64,000 nucleotides of DNA from Patiria pectinifera (taxonomy: Eukaryota; Echinodermata; Asteroidea; Valvatida; Asterinidae). Under the pieces are notes generated by a model, which was not told the origin of the DNA, searched no databases, and was given only the letters and a program-made list of their open reading frames with translations. Below, piece after piece: positions 23,590 to 36,120 of this stretch. The number at the start of each line of letters is the position of its first letter. The stretch's first letter is position 1. The position numbers and the translations under genes are program-made. The DNA lies in the NCBI GenBank assembly GCA_029964075.1, contig CM057147.1, positions 17,567,513 to 17,631,512 of the forward strand. The letters are read 5' to 3'.

Positions 23590-25055
23590 AGCGCATAATG
23601 AGTTTTTGGCAACATTGTGAAGTACACTTTGTTTTAAAGGAGCAGTGATGTACGCAGTTGAAAAGAATGCATTCTGATAGTGCCGAGAAAATGGGGCCAC
23701 TTTAAGGGGCCAATTAGGCACTAATTAGTCCTTGGATGAAACCAATACCAAAATTCAGTGTGCCTAGTCACACGATCTCGTAGATTAAGTATTACAGTTA
23801 TGAGTTTTTGACAACAGGTGAGGTACACTTTGTTTTAAAGGAGCAGTGATGAACGCAGTTGAAATGAAAAGAATGCATTTTGATATAGTGCCGGGAAAAT
23901 TGGGTCACTTTAAGGGGCCAATTAGGCACTAATTAGTGTTCGGCTGAAGCCAATACCAAAATTAAGTGTGCCCAATGACATGATCTCGTAGATGATGCAA
24001 CAAAATTATGAGTTTTTGACAACATGTGGGGTACATTTTGTTTTAAAGGAGCAGTGCTATACGCAGTAGAAAACAATGCATTCTGTGCTGGGAAAATGGG
24101 GCCACTTTAAGGGGCCAATTAGGTACTAATTAGTGTTCGGCTGAAGTCAATACCAAAATTAAGTGTGCCCAATGACATGATCTCGTAAATTCTGCAATAA
24201 AATTATGAGTTTTCGACAACATGTGAGGTACATTTTGTTTTAAAGGAGCTGTGATGTACGCTATTGAAAAGAATGCATTCTCATAGTGCCTGGAAAATGG
24301 GATCACTTTAAGGGGCTAATTAGGCGCTAATTAGTGCTTGGGATGAACCCAATACAAACATTTAGTGTGCTAAGTGATAAGATCTCGAAGATTATGAATT
24401 AAAATTATGAGTTTTTGACAACATGTGGGGTACACTTTGTTTTAAAGGAGCAGTGATATACATGTACGCAGTTGAAAAGAATGCATTCTGTGCCGGGAAA
24501 ATGTGGTCACTTTAAGGGGCCATTAGGCACTAATAAGTGTTCGGCTGAAGCCAATACCAAAAGTAAGTGTGCCCAATGACATGATCGCGTAGATGATGCA
24601 ATACAATTATGAGTTTTTGCAACATGTGGGGTACACTTTGTTTTAAAGGAGCAGTGATGTACGCAGTTGAAAAAAATGCATTCTGATAGTGCCGGGAAAA
24701 TGGGGTCAATTTAAGGGGCTAATTAGGCACTAATTAGTGTTCGGCTGAAACCAATACCAAAATTAAGTGTGCCCAGTGATATGATCTCGTAGATTATGAA
24801 ATAAAACTGCAAGTTTTTGGCAATATTTATGGTACAGTTTGTTTTAAAGAAGCAGTTTTAAACGCTAAAGAAACGAACGCATTACAATAGTGCAGTAATA
24901 ACGGCGTCACTTTAAGGGGCCAATTAGGCACTAATTAGTCCTTGGATGAAGCCAATACCAAAATTAAATGTGCCCAGTCACATTGTCTCGTAGATTATGC
25001 AATAAAATTATGAGTTTTTGACAACATGCGAGGTACACTTTGTTTTAAATGATGC
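23590..25055 (-). repeat. FB1 right-arm tandem array (inverted)
   Basis: About seven units of the same ~200-bp sequence on the opposite strand (GAATGCATT near 23665, 23873, 24072, 24272, 24478, 24674 and a diverged one near 24877). The array ends where the unique terminal sequence begins. Confidence 0.9.
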
Positions 25056-25408
25056 ATTTACTTTTCAACATCTCTAAAAGCGTTGAAAAATTACGTTAAA
25101 TGTGATGATTCAAATTAAGCAGCTAATTCCTAAGTACTTATTACATAAAAATTTCAAAACTCGTTGATTACGTGGTTCCTTTTATTGTGAATTTTGATAC
25201 ATGTACATCGTAAAAAAACATTGATGATTATCGTTTATTTTGAAAAATTCGTTGAATCAAATAAATTATCTATCTGTAAAACAGATCACCTTTTGCAGCA
25301 TGTATTATATATTTTTCGACTTTTGGTGAATGCGCGGCCGAATACGCGGTTGAATACGCGGCTAGAAATCCGGCCGAATCCGCGGTTACCTTGAGCCAGG
25401 TCAGAGTT

Positions 25409-25815
25409 AAGTTCGGGCGGGTCGTAGGTGACTTCGTCATACACGCGCACGCACCACTGATTACGAGCGCCCATTGGATATTCACTGAAGTTGTGTTAAC
25501 CTCCGGTTCCATTGGTGCCATGCTACACGTACACCATGCATCATGGCTAAGTTCAGATGACGTCACACTTACAAACCGGATAGTCCTTGCGCGAACTTGC
25601 CCTATATAGTCCTTGCGCGAACTTGGCCTAATTACTTGAAGGTTGAGGTTCGTCAGATTTGAAATCGCCGACTCCGGAAACAAAGTTTGAAGTGACATTT
25701 GTTTGCTGAGGAATGTGACTTGATACAGGAGAACTTTAGGTAATTAATAGTTCAACTAATTTCTTTATTTCCCTACTTTTATAGTAGTTTTAGTCCTACA
25801 ATCTTGCGAAACTCG
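25409..25815. other. Unique spacer between FB1 and FB2
   Basis: Includes a 30-bp local direct duplication (TAGTCCTTGCGCGAACTTG at 25580 and 25609). No gene is recognised. Confidence 0.4.
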
Positions 25816-28800
25816 AGACCGGCAGCCCAGAGCATTTTGATCAAACGAACGATCGAGGTACCGATATCCGAGCCCAGAAACATTTATTGTGTAACCTAAC
25901 ATAATCAGATATGGATGTCTGCCGGGAACCCCCTGCTGCATGTGGCCCCTGGGGCCCAAAAGAAGGGGGCAAATAATGGGCTGGATCAAACATTCGAGGG
26001 ACCACATAAAACCAAGTTTAAATGAACAATTACACCCTACTAGGTATAAAATATCCATTGCCAGACAAATTGTCTGCTGCATAGGACCCGCCAGACACAC
26101 CCAAAGTGGATGGAGGAGGGGCGTGGCCGTCACCCCCTCCTTTTCATTTTCGCTGATACGGTTACAACGTGATGATTCACAAAAAATGAAACTAGTTTAT
26201 ATTGATGCCTTAGCACTTGTAGAAAATGAAAATGTAACTTAAGAGTGATTTCAGGTCAGGCTAATTAGTTTAAGAATGGGGCAGAAAGCGCGAAGGGGGG
26301 CGTGGCTGCCACCCCCTACGTGTACATTTCGGCTCATATCGTCGCAATGCAATTTTTAAATAATGCCAAATTTCTCTGACAGGTGTGCTAATGTCTTGCA
26401 GTTATTTTGACACCAGTTGTATGCCATTAGGGCATACCTTCTTTAACAAATGTTCATTTTCCAGAACAGGCCTAAGTTAACATTTCCCATTGATAATGTA
26501 CACGTGTGCACATATGCATGGAAGTGCACATGAGAGTGGCTACTAACAGGTCAAATTGAAACTTCCCAGATGCATTACCAATTTAAGAGTATGAAAATAA
26601 ACCCATGTTTTATTGGTGCCTGGGTAGCTTTAGAAAATTACATCTTAATAATGATTTTTAGACAAATTAACTTAAGAAAAGAATGGAGGGGGCGTGGCCG
26701 CCACCCTCTCCATGTGTATTTTTGTCTATATCGTCACAATGTGTTTGTTTTTAATGGCGCCAAGTTCCTCTGACATGTTTACTGATGTATTTTAGTTGTT
26801 TTAAAAGCATGAAAACAGAGCTCCCATTTATAATTGAACAACTGTTCCCATTGATAATGTACACACATGCACAAGTGCATGGCACCGGTAGTGCGCATGA
26901 GAGTGGCAGATGGAATTCATTTAAAACTTCCCAGAGGCATTAAAATTAAGAGTACGACAATATAACCAGTTTTTGTTATGCCTTAATTGGTAGTTTTAGA
27001 AAATTACAATGTGCCGGTTTTAGAGTAGACAAATTAACTTAAGAGTGGTGCAAAAAGAGTTGGCCGCCACCCCCTCCATGTGCATTTGTGCCTACATTTG
27101 TATATTGTCACAATGCATGTTTTGATCGTACCAAGTTTCTCTGACATGTTTGCTATGCATTGTAAAAGGTTGAGTTAAAACTTACACTACAGATGTCAAG
27201 TGGACCTCTTATTATAAAACTTTATAAGTAATTACAACACACAGGTAGCAGATGACTAGTCAAAGTGGTTTTGGGACTTGAGTCTGAAGATGGAATTGAA
27301 TCTTATTGAGCAGTATCGACTGTTAAAGTCAAACATCTTAAACAGTTGTTTACTTTGAGATCAAACAATTTGTATATACAATATATATACAAGTTAAGTT
27401 CCATATACAATATAAGTAATGATCCGATATGGAAAAATTCATAATTGCCAGAGGCCATGGCTTTTGTGTACATTTGTAGGCTATTTATTCGCTAACTACA
27501 AGTAGTTAACTTAGGCAATTTTTTTTCAGAACCCAATTCTAATTGTGTTCATGCTATGAAAAGAATTTTCGTGCAGGGCATTCCATCTCTGACCTCTGGT
27601 GTGCTTCAAGAGATCAATGTTCAAATGCCCAAGGTTTTTGGTGATATCATGAGGGTAGAAAAACCTCAATGGTGATATTAACCATGGAGCAGGTGCATAC
27701 TTGTGTTCCCCAATACCGATGTTCCCCAATACCAATGTTCCCCGAAATCCTTACCCTATAACCCTAACCCTTATCCTAACCCTTATCCTAACCCTAACCT
27801 TAACCCTACGCCTAACCCTAGCCCTCTATCCTAAGGATCTTGGGAAACATCGGTATTGGGGAACATCAGGTAGACTATGTATTAACTAAGTAAACCCTAC
27901 TTTTTCACGACCCACATCTAAACTTCTAGTCTTCTTGCCAAGATATGAATTTCCACATAGGCTATATGGACAGTTCTTGTCTGACCTCTGGTGACCTTTA
28001 AGAGGTAACTGAGTGAACTTTGTATACCCACTTTACTTCAAAATGCGACCTTTTTCTTGTTAAGAATTTAGACCCCAGAGACAATTTTCTCACATCCTCT
28101 GGTCTCCACCCCCCTCCTCCCTTTTTAATGCCGAAGCAAGTGCAAATGAATATTTACAACAGGCACATCGGACAAACGTCGCACTCTGACGGTGACCAGT
28201 TGGATTGATAGAGTTAAAACGTGGTTTACCCAAGTTGATATGGATACAACTGGTGTAATAGTGAATACTGCTATACATTGAAAAATGTGTTAAAATGTGC
28301 TCAATTTTGTACAAAATATTTGACCTTAACCGCCCTGCACTGCTGCCCATTAAGATTTAATTCTGTCTTCAGCCCAATCCACAAAGCCGTTACTGTTCTA
28401 TGACTAGTCATCTCCTGCTAGTCCTGTGTGTTTAAATGTAATTACCGGTACTTAGATAAAAAAAAAAACACCACCGGACATCTGAAGTACATATGTGAAC
28501 TTTCAATTGAACCTCTACAAATATTTAGTTGCCATGGTCATCTAAAGTCGGCACTCTCATGCGCACTGTCATAGACATAAACATGATCATGGAAAAGTTA
28601 ACATTAGGCTTCCCTGTTTTGGAAAACGGATGTTTGGCGACGAAGGTGTGCTCTATTTTCATCATATTTGTTTCAAAGCAACTGAAATACATCAGTAAAT
28701 ATGTCAGAGAAACTTGGCAGGATTAAAAACAAACACATTGTGATGATATGGACGAAAATGCACATGGAGGGGGTGGCGGCCACGCCCCCTCCACTCTTTT

Positions 28801-29673
28801 CTTAAGTTAATTTTGTCTAACCTGAAATCATTCTTACGATGTAATTTTCTAAAACTACCAAGGCACCAATAAAACATGGTTTTAGTTTCATACTCTTAAA
28901 TTTGTAATGCATCTGGGAAGTTTTAATTCAATCTGTTAGCCTGAGCCACTCTCAAGTGCACTTCCATGCATATGTGCATACGTGTACATTTTCAATGGGA
29001 AAAGTTAACTTAGGCCTACCTGTTCTGGAAAATGACCATTTGTTGACGAAGATATGCCCTAATTTCATACAACTGGTGTCAAAATAACTGCAAGACATTA
29101 GCACACCTGTCAGAGAAATTTGGCATTATTTAAAAATTGCATTGCGACGATATATGCCGAAATGTACACGGAGGGGGTGGCGGCCACGCCCCCCTTCGCG
29201 CTTTCTGCCCCACTCTTAAACTAATTAGCCTGACCTGAAATCACTCTTAAGTTACATTTTCATTTTCTACAAGTGCTAAGACTTCAATATAAACTAGTTT
29301 CATTTTTTGTGGATCATCACGTTGTAACCGTATCAGCGAAAATGAAAAGGAGGGGGTGACGGCCACGCCCCTCCTCCATCCACTTTGGGTGTGTCTGGCG
29401 GGCCCTATGCAGCAGACAATTTGTCTGGCAATGGATATTTTATACCTAGTAGGGTGTAATTGTTCATTTAAACTTGGTTTTATGTGGTCCCTCGATTGTT
29501 TGATCCAGCCCATTATTTTCCCCCTTCTTTTGGGCCCCAGGGGCCACATGCAGCAGGGGGTTCCCGGCAGACATCCATATCTGAATATGTTAGGTTACAC
29601 AATAAATGTTTCTGTGCTTGGATATCGGTACCTCGATCGTTCGTTTCATCAAAATGCTCTGGGCTGCCGGTCT
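25816..29673. mobile_element. Foldback element FB2 (3858 bp)
   Basis: The termini AGACCGGCAGCCCAGAGC (25816) and its complement (ending 29673) start long inverted arms: 25816 to about 27170 and 29673 back to about 28545. Each arm holds repeats of a GGGCGTGGCCGCCACCCCC block (26115, 26298, 26690 and 27055 on the left; 28770, 29175 and 29360 on the right), spaced about 185 then 370-400 bp. The ~1.4-kb loop contains a telomere-like insert. Mirror-image open frames in the two arms (25765-26133 and 29356-29700) follow from the palindrome and are not evidence of genes. No target duplication is evident. Confidence 0.8.
27703..27864. mobile_element. Small inverted-repeat element with telomere-like core
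   Basis: GTTCCCCAATACCGATGTTC at 27703 is mirrored by the sequence ending at 27864. Between them, 27750-27832 is a degenerate run of CCCTAA/CCTTAT hexamers, the metazoan telomere motif. It could be a MITE that expanded an AACCCT microsatellite, or a captured telomeric fragment. Confidence 0.7.
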
Positions 29674-29693
29674 ATCTGGCCGGTGTTACTATT

Positions 29694-29975
29694 TACTGGA
29701 AAACACCGGAAAATACCGGAAAATACAAAAAACTACCGGAAAACACCGGAAAACTACCGAAAAACACCGGAAAATTACCGGAAAACTTCCGGAAAATACA
29801 TTTAATACCGGAAAACACGCTAAATACCGGAAAACACCGAAAAACCACTAAATACCGGAAAACACCTGAAAACACACTAAATACCGGAAAACACACTAGA
29901 TACTGGAAAACACTTGAAAACACACTAATTACCGGAAAACACACACAAATCCCACTAAATACCGGACAACACCTA
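29694..29975 (+). repeat. ACCGGAAAAC minisatellite
   Basis: About 20 imperfect units of ACCGGAAAACAC / ATACCGGAAAA, starting right beside the FB2 right end. Absence of stops in A-rich units creates long spurious open frames here. Confidence 0.9.
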
Positions 29976-30620
29976 ATTTTTGAACTTTTTTGGGTAGTAG
30001 CAAATGTTGACAACGTCAATTATTTTTGCGCCAGTGTAACATGTTTTTTTTTTTTTACCTATTTAATATTTCCCAAACAAAATTCAAAACAGGTTACCAA
30101 GCTGCATGTTCATTTAGAAGTTTGGTCCATTTTATTCTTCGTTTCTGTTTTAAAATGCTGGTGTGCGTTGCTAAAAAAAAACCTTGCATCTAGTCGTTTA
30201 AGTGCTATTTGCTTCAGAATAATACAGAGTACATATTCCCCTAGCCTTTTAAAAAAGATGTGCATTCAATTTGGAATAACAACCCCCCCCCCTAAAAAAA
30301 ACCACCAACAACAACAACAACAAAGAAAAACCCATTTATTTATCATTTATTCATGTACATGTACATGATACAGGCCTTTACAGGGGTGAAATTCCATGTT
30401 TATTTCAGTTTCCCTCACTTTTTGTTTAAACTTTTCCCTGGACCTTTGAAAAAATAATGCCCAAATAAAATCCAGCTCCAAAAAAAGGCCCTTCCAGAGA
30501 ATGATTGACAGCGGCATTGTTCAAATTGATACAATGCTGCTCTCGTTGTTACAAAGTATATGCGGTTGGGTTCAGCTGTAGGCCATCGAACTTTAAATCC
30601 TTTGATGACTTGCTGCCAGT
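29976..30620. other. No gene seen
   Basis: AT-rich, with a C-run, (CAA)n near 30303-30322, and a TACATGTACATGTAC palindrome at 30352-30366. Confidence 0.4.
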
Positions 30621-31276
30621 AATTCGTCACCGACACCACGAACTGACACACTCTGCATCACATGTGTACAAAAAAAATTAAAATTTCAAATTTCCTTTTT
30701 TTGCACATATTAGCAGTTTGTATCATGAAGTTTAACATGACGAGGTTAAAATTGCTGAAATCATCTAAAATAAGCGAATTTTACTAATGAATTTTCAAGA
30801 AATTTGTCAATTTTGGTGTTTTCGGTTACCACGAAGTGACACTGCACAGGTTGTCAGTTCGTGAAAACCAAAATGTACGTGTTTTCGGAGAGTTGACGCG
30901 TTTTGGGAGAGTGCGCGCACGCATGCGCAGTGCGTTCGCGCACTCTCCCAAAATGGGTCAATTTTGGTTTTCACAAACTGACACTCACTAACGCTATTGC
31001 ATGCGCGCACTCTCCGAAAAGACGTACATTTTGGTTTTCACGAACTGACACCCATTTTAATCATTTAATTGCTAATTAACTAAGCAGATTTTTACAATAT
31101 AACGTTTATAATTGAGTAGTGAAAGCATTTTTACGTTGAGTGATACTAAAACCTCTAAGATAAATGGAATATTTTACTGAGTAAATTCGTGTCAAACCTT
31201 TAAAAGCGTTTTTCTCCGATTTGTATTTCTGCAACGCTGACCACCGGGTGTCAGTTCGTGGTGTCGGTGACGAATT
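30621..31276. mobile_element. 656-bp MITE with iterated CACGAACTGACAC motif
   Basis: Perfect 29-bp inverted termini run 30621-30649 and 31248-31276 (AATTCGTCACCGACACCACG...). The interior repeats variants of the terminal CACGAACTGACAC/GTGTCAGTTCGTG motif near 30831, 30855, 30970 and 31035. It also has a long imperfect hairpin around 30885-31020 rich in GCGCGCAC. No coding. Iterated subterminal motifs like these often bind transposase. Confidence 0.85.
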
Positions 31277-31353
31277 GGAAGACTCTTAGATGATAAACAG
31301 TGATGAGAGTATCCAATGAAATGAGTCGGTTAACACCCCATCTGGCAATCACT

Positions 31354-31857
31354 AATTTTTCCCTGCAGTGACCTATCAGGCTATCACTCAGCCATCAGAA
31401 AGCGATACATGTAGGCCTAGGCCTATGTCCTAAAAAGTCAAATTTAGCAGGGAAAATATTGAAATAGGCCCTATTTACTGAGAAAACACTTAGAAATTTT
31501 CAGACCAGTCTCATACTCATAGGTTTGTGCACTGGGTGACAAGTGATGGCCACTCATGGAGGAAGGTATGGGCCACTCAAACATTACCCACGATCCAGTT
31601 CAGGGAATTTTTCCCTGCAGTGACCTATCAGGCTGTCACTCAGCCATCAGAAAGCGATACATGTAGGCCTAGGCCTATGTCCTAAAAAGTCAAATTTAGC
31701 AGGGAAAATATTGAAGTATTTACTGAGAAAACACTTAAAAAATGTTCAGACCAGTCTCATACTCATAGGTTTGTGCACTGGGTGACAAGTGATGGCCACT
31801 CATGGAGGAAGGAATGGGCAACTCAAACATTACCCACGATCCAGTTCGGGGAAATGC
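31354..31857. repeat. 252-bp tandem duplication
   Basis: 31354-31605 is repeated almost exactly at 31606-31857. Few differences are seen, mainly a 7-9 base indel near 31465, so the duplication is recent. Confidence 0.9.
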
Positions 31858-34093
31858 CCGCTTGTTTTGTAACTGGTCTGTGAAAGGAAACGCGTAGAAC
31901 TTAAGTCAAAATTCTGGTTTCCTGTGGAACATAGCCATCATCTAGTATCATTTTGGGAAAAATTCGGCTACCCGATCACCACTTTTTTCAATTAATTTTC
32001 TAGCGCCAAAAGTTGCATCTTTTGTGGTTATTCCTTCCACTTTCCCTCCTCTACTCTCACCCTCTCCTTTCCTTAATTTCCATTTATCAATCAGTCACTT
32101 ACTTCATCGAGATTTGAACCTCGGACGCTTGCTTGATACACGAGACTCTTAACCGCTAGGCCGCGCACGATCGCTGTTGCAATGATCAAGCTTTGGACGT
32201 ATTTGAAGTATCCATTGAAATAAACTAAATATTCATAAAAAATAAAAATTCATAATGACGTATTGCACTATCATTGGCCGGCTCATGCGACGTCATGGTT
32301 ATCGATGTCATGCGTATAACGTACCGCTGTCTCAGACACTTCAATCAGTTTTGACCTGCTGCTTCAACTCAGATCTGCACTACATGTGCATGCAAAATGT
32401 GCTTTAAAAACACATTTTTACTAATTTTTTTTCGCATGTCCACTGTTTCCTGGATTTCTCTTGGTTGAAATCACAAGGCAAGGTGAAAATTTGGATGTTT
32501 GGCGGCAGGTACGTGGTGATCGGATAGCCGAATTTTCCCTCATTTTGTATTTACTAGGCCTATGTAAGGTTTTCTTGTAAGGAAATAATCTCAAGTATCA
32601 CTGAGTATTAATGATTTTGGCATTTAAATTAAGTTGATTGCCATTTTCGCTTTGAACATTTCAACATTTATTTCATGTTGGTAAAATTAGGTATACATTT
32701 ACAACAATAAATAATAATATAATTACAATTATTTACACAAGTAAAACATTACTTAATCTGCTAGTTACCATCACGAAAACCTTCTGAGGACTTGGGCTGA
32801 GGTCCTCAGGTTTATTGTTTCAAATCCTCAGGGATAACCAGCTACATACATGTAAAGCTGTTTTACAGATGAATATGCACACCCAGACTGGGAGTAGGCT
32901 AGTCTGAGGAGCAGACATTCACGTGTGCAGAGCCACACGAACCAACGTCTGATATATCCTAGCATGCAAATTGTATGCGGCCCTGCGCGCCAGCCAATCG
33001 GAGTCGACTTTAGAAACGGTGACGTCGTTTCAATAAGAATTGTGGACTAAGCTGTCGAGTGGGCAATCTGACTGCCATATTTTTGTCGTACAGCAACTGG
33101 TTACGGCCCAGAAGACCCGATACAAAGCGCCCACTGAATGGTCAGAATCACGAGGTCAAGACCAATATGCGAGTCGTAAGGTCAAAAGTTGGTGTGATGT
33201 ACTTGAGTGAATTTTACCAACTCAACCAGAACCAAAAGACGCAGTCTGTTTTGCATAATTAATCGCCGAATCTGTTTGCATAGACTGGGACCTTGTGTGC
33301 AGAACAAACATGCAAAATAAAATCTTGCCAACTTTACTCACCCTTTAGCCAACAAACGTCTCCAAAATTTTCACGAGGCAAAGACAAGGTCCTCAGTATT
33401 TCACCAGCCAAGTTTGAGGTCTCAATTCAAATTTTTAATGTGAGACTTTTCTTCAACAATTTGAAGCTGAGAGTGAGGGCCAAGTGATTCTGATTTGAAG
33501 CCTAAGACTAGACTGGTACATACATGTATATAACTTCTTGAAAAAGATTGACCATTCCGTAATCTGGTGGCATGATTATATTATGGAGATAATGTGTAGA
33601 AATAAGGACTCATGGTACCGGGTGGTTTTTTTGGCACGGTTGATTGATGCAGTACTAATGGGGTGTTGGACTGGTGTTGGTTCCATGTGGCAGTTTATTT
33701 TCTTGTATTGCATGTTTTCAATATCTTAAGTTTTGGGACTCTCGTAGTACACAGTATTGAGTGTCGCACATTTTCGAATTAGTACACACTACATGTGCGC
33801 AGCCGTTGTAGCCTGATTTGCATGGACACCGACACATGTACATATGGACTCTGTGCGCAAACAAGAGAGGGTGCTTTTTGAGAGCCCAGTGGACAGGACA
33901 TGTCATGAGCGCTTATGGCGTGAAGTATTTCTGATTGTGCACATAGCCATATCTTCTTCACATGAGGGTCATGTATCGTCGACATTGCATTCCAATGTTT
34001 CTCCCAGTGGTCTGTACTTGTGTATGGAGCCCATACAACTTGTTGGGGTCGCACACCCGTCCAAATTTCATTAATAATAACAAAATGTGTCCA
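31858..34093. other. No gene seen
   Basis: No coding run with a recognisable domain. A CCAATCGG box and CpG-rich stretch at 32980-33030 would suit a promoter, but no exon follows that I can support. A tRNA-like segment is listed separately. Confidence 0.4.
32104..32175 (-). repeat. tRNA-like segment, probable SINE head
   Basis: On the minus strand, GGCCTAGCGGTTAAGA resembles an A box and GAGGTTCAAATCTCG a B box. The acceptor ends do not pair, so a working tRNA gene is unlikely. Confidence 0.45.
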
Positions 34094-34098
34094 TAAAG

Positions 34099-34883
34099 TA
34101 TAGCCGACTACAGCTATAGACTTGTGTTGTCAAATGGTTGTGAAGAAATTTGTCCCATGGTACAATATACGCTTCCTTTAAGTCTTTATTTACAGTTCAA
34201 TCAAGTAGAATCAATTGCAGAAATGAGGTTTTGATGTACAGATGTAGGATGGAAGTAATGAAGTATGGAAGTACGGTAGGAAGGAAGGAAGGTTTTGCTG
34301 GAAACAACAAAATATAAGGGGAAATTATAAACTAATACAAATGGTAGAATAAAGTAAATTGGGTACACAAAAAGGAAATAAACAATTAGATATTAAACTA
34401 GTAATAATTAAAGTATAAGATAAATGAAGAAAAACTATGTACTTACTACGCTGGGGGTGTTGCCAAAATTGGGTGTCTAACTGTGTGCAAATCTAACGGT
34501 GTGTAAAACAAACGGTGTATGAAAACAGGTGTTGTAGGTTTGGACACTAGCAACAGAATGATGGGAAAATGGGCTAAAACTATGGTCAATGCACAGACAG
34601 TGTCCTAACAGGGTGAATTATGGCGCCTTAGGGAATGAGTTGGGAGAGGTTGCTATGGGGACCGCCACCCAGGCCTGGCAGAGTTGGGCAAAACAAGGTC
34701 GTACAGGGATCGGGGACTGTGGTCAAGGGATCTTACACTAAATTGTACATCTAAATTGTACAAGTACATGGTCTGAGCTAGATAATGAGGATAAAATATT
34801 TTCTAAACCTAGAGATTATTAAATGGTAGTAATTAAAGACAAAAATAATAAGAAAAGTTAAATAATACACAACGTGCGATACA
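34099..34883 (-). repeat. BEL/Pao 3' LTR
   Basis: On the minus strand it starts TGTATCGC at 34883 and ends GGCTATA at 34099, close to the TG...CA rule with one mismatch. AATAAA on the minus strand at 34190-34185 fits an LTR poly(A) signal. The first 182 bp match the 5' LTR remnant. Confidence 0.6.
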
Positions 34884-35034
34884 CCGACCCCGATGACATA
34901 TCTGATTGTGTCATCCACGAAAGTCAAGGACAGTTGTGCTCTAAATCTCTCTATGAAATACTAAGCAGATTTAATATGAAGAAGACTAGTTCCTAAAATG
35001 TAAGGAAACTTAAGCTGAATAGCTTCACTAATAA

Positions 35035-36120
35035 CTAAGTGTTATCATTATCGTCCTCATTCTGGCTGGTATCAGTCGTCGCAGTTGGTGGTGTCAACTC
35101 GGCTTCAAGAAGACAGATCTTGTCAGTCGGTCTAACGTACACTCCGGCTTGGGTTTTGACTCGCACGGAGCGGACATATCCATCTTTCCCTGGGTGCGTG
35201 GCAACAATAATTGACCCAAAGGCCACTTGCTGCGTGGGGTGCTCTCGTGACGGATCAAAACAAGGTCTCCAACCTGAAGATTTCTTCGCAGATGTAACCA
35301 TTTCTGGCAGTGCTGCAGTGATGTGAGGTATTCCTTCAACCATCGGGTCCAGAAGACATCAGCGAGGTACTGGACCTGGCGCCAGCGTCTCTTATAGAGA
35401 TCCTTGGTATCGAAGTGTCCAGGTGGTAGGGTCTGACCAGATCGAAGGAGTAACAGGTGGTTGGGTGTGAGAGGTGAGGCATCTTGGGGATCATCTGAAA
35501 GCTTTGTGATGGGACGTCCGTAACTTACTATTCCCTCAACAATACACATCAGAGTGTTTAATCCTTCGTCATCAGTCAGCTGCTGGTGAAGGAGACTTCC
35601 TAGGATAGAGCGAATGGTTCGTATCTGTCGTTCCCAAACTCCACCCATTGGTGAAGCGGCTGGTGGATTAAAAATCCATTGGACTTCTCGCTGGTGCAGG
35701 TAGCTCTCTATTTCGTGCTGATTCCAGTCTTGTTTGGTGCTGATTCCAGAGCACGACGAAGTTCGCGTTGAGCTCCTACGAAGTTGGTCCCATTATCCGA
35801 GCGGATTTGGGCTGGCTGTCCCCGGCGACTTATAAAGCGCTGCAGTGCGTTTATGAAGGAATCCGTCTCTAGGCTCTGGCAGACCTCTATGTGGATGGCT
35901 CTAGTGGTGAGGGAGTACCATATTGCTTCAACTCACTGCGGGCTCTTTTCCCCATGAAAGGGCCAAAGAAATCAACACTTACGGTGCTGAATGGTGCTGC
36001 TCCATGGGTTACTCGATCCTTGGGCAGGTCCGCCATCACTTGGGTTTCAGGGGTTGCCTTCCTCTTCTTGCATTCTAGGCAGCGGCGAAGAACGCGCTTA
36101 ACAATGGCTTCACTGTGGAC
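35035..36120 (-). pseudogene. BEL/Pao integrase and C-terminal region, broken
   Basis: Pieces lie in three frames. They are: an integrase core start (SVDFFGPF) just before the stop at 35887; IRSDNGTNF near 35800, with the second catalytic Asp; [11 protein letters not shown] near 35640, with the catalytic Glu; then a DUF5641-like stretch ([21 protein letters not shown]) ending at 35035-35094. Each junction is a frameshift or stop, so no active integrase is made. Confidence 0.8.

Larger units (their letters stand above)
21724..25402. mobile_element. Foldback element FB1 (3679 bp)
   Basis: The whole element is two inverted arms meeting near 23585. Each arm has about 350 bp of unique terminus, beginning GACCTGGCTCAAG and containing a run of CCGCG(T/C)ATTC motifs. 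Inside that is an array of ~200-bp units. AGAGTT flanks both ends (21718-21723 and 25403-25408), probably the target duplication. No open frame of note exists. This architecture, with long inverted arms made of tandem subrepeats, is that of foldback transposons such as Drosophila FB and the sea urchin TU elements. It would need transposase from elsewhere. Confidence 0.85.

Noticed and set aside
22076-25055. CRISPR array (regular ~200-bp repeats)
   Set aside because: Units are contiguous with no spacers, are inverted about a centre and lie in eukaryotic DNA; this is foldback-element structure.
27750-27832. True chromosome end
   Set aside because: Hexamers are degenerate, only ~83 bp long, enclosed by inverted repeats and surrounded by ordinary sequence on both sides.
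25765-29700. Pair of similar ~120-codon frames on opposite strands (25765-26133 and 29356-29700)
   Set aside because: They are the mirrored arms of foldback element FB2; similarity reflects the inverted repeat, and neither has a known domain.
29484-30368. Open frame of 294 codons
   Set aside because: It runs through the FB2 arm and the ACCGGAAAAC minisatellite, where A-rich repeats lack stops; no domain and no codon structure.
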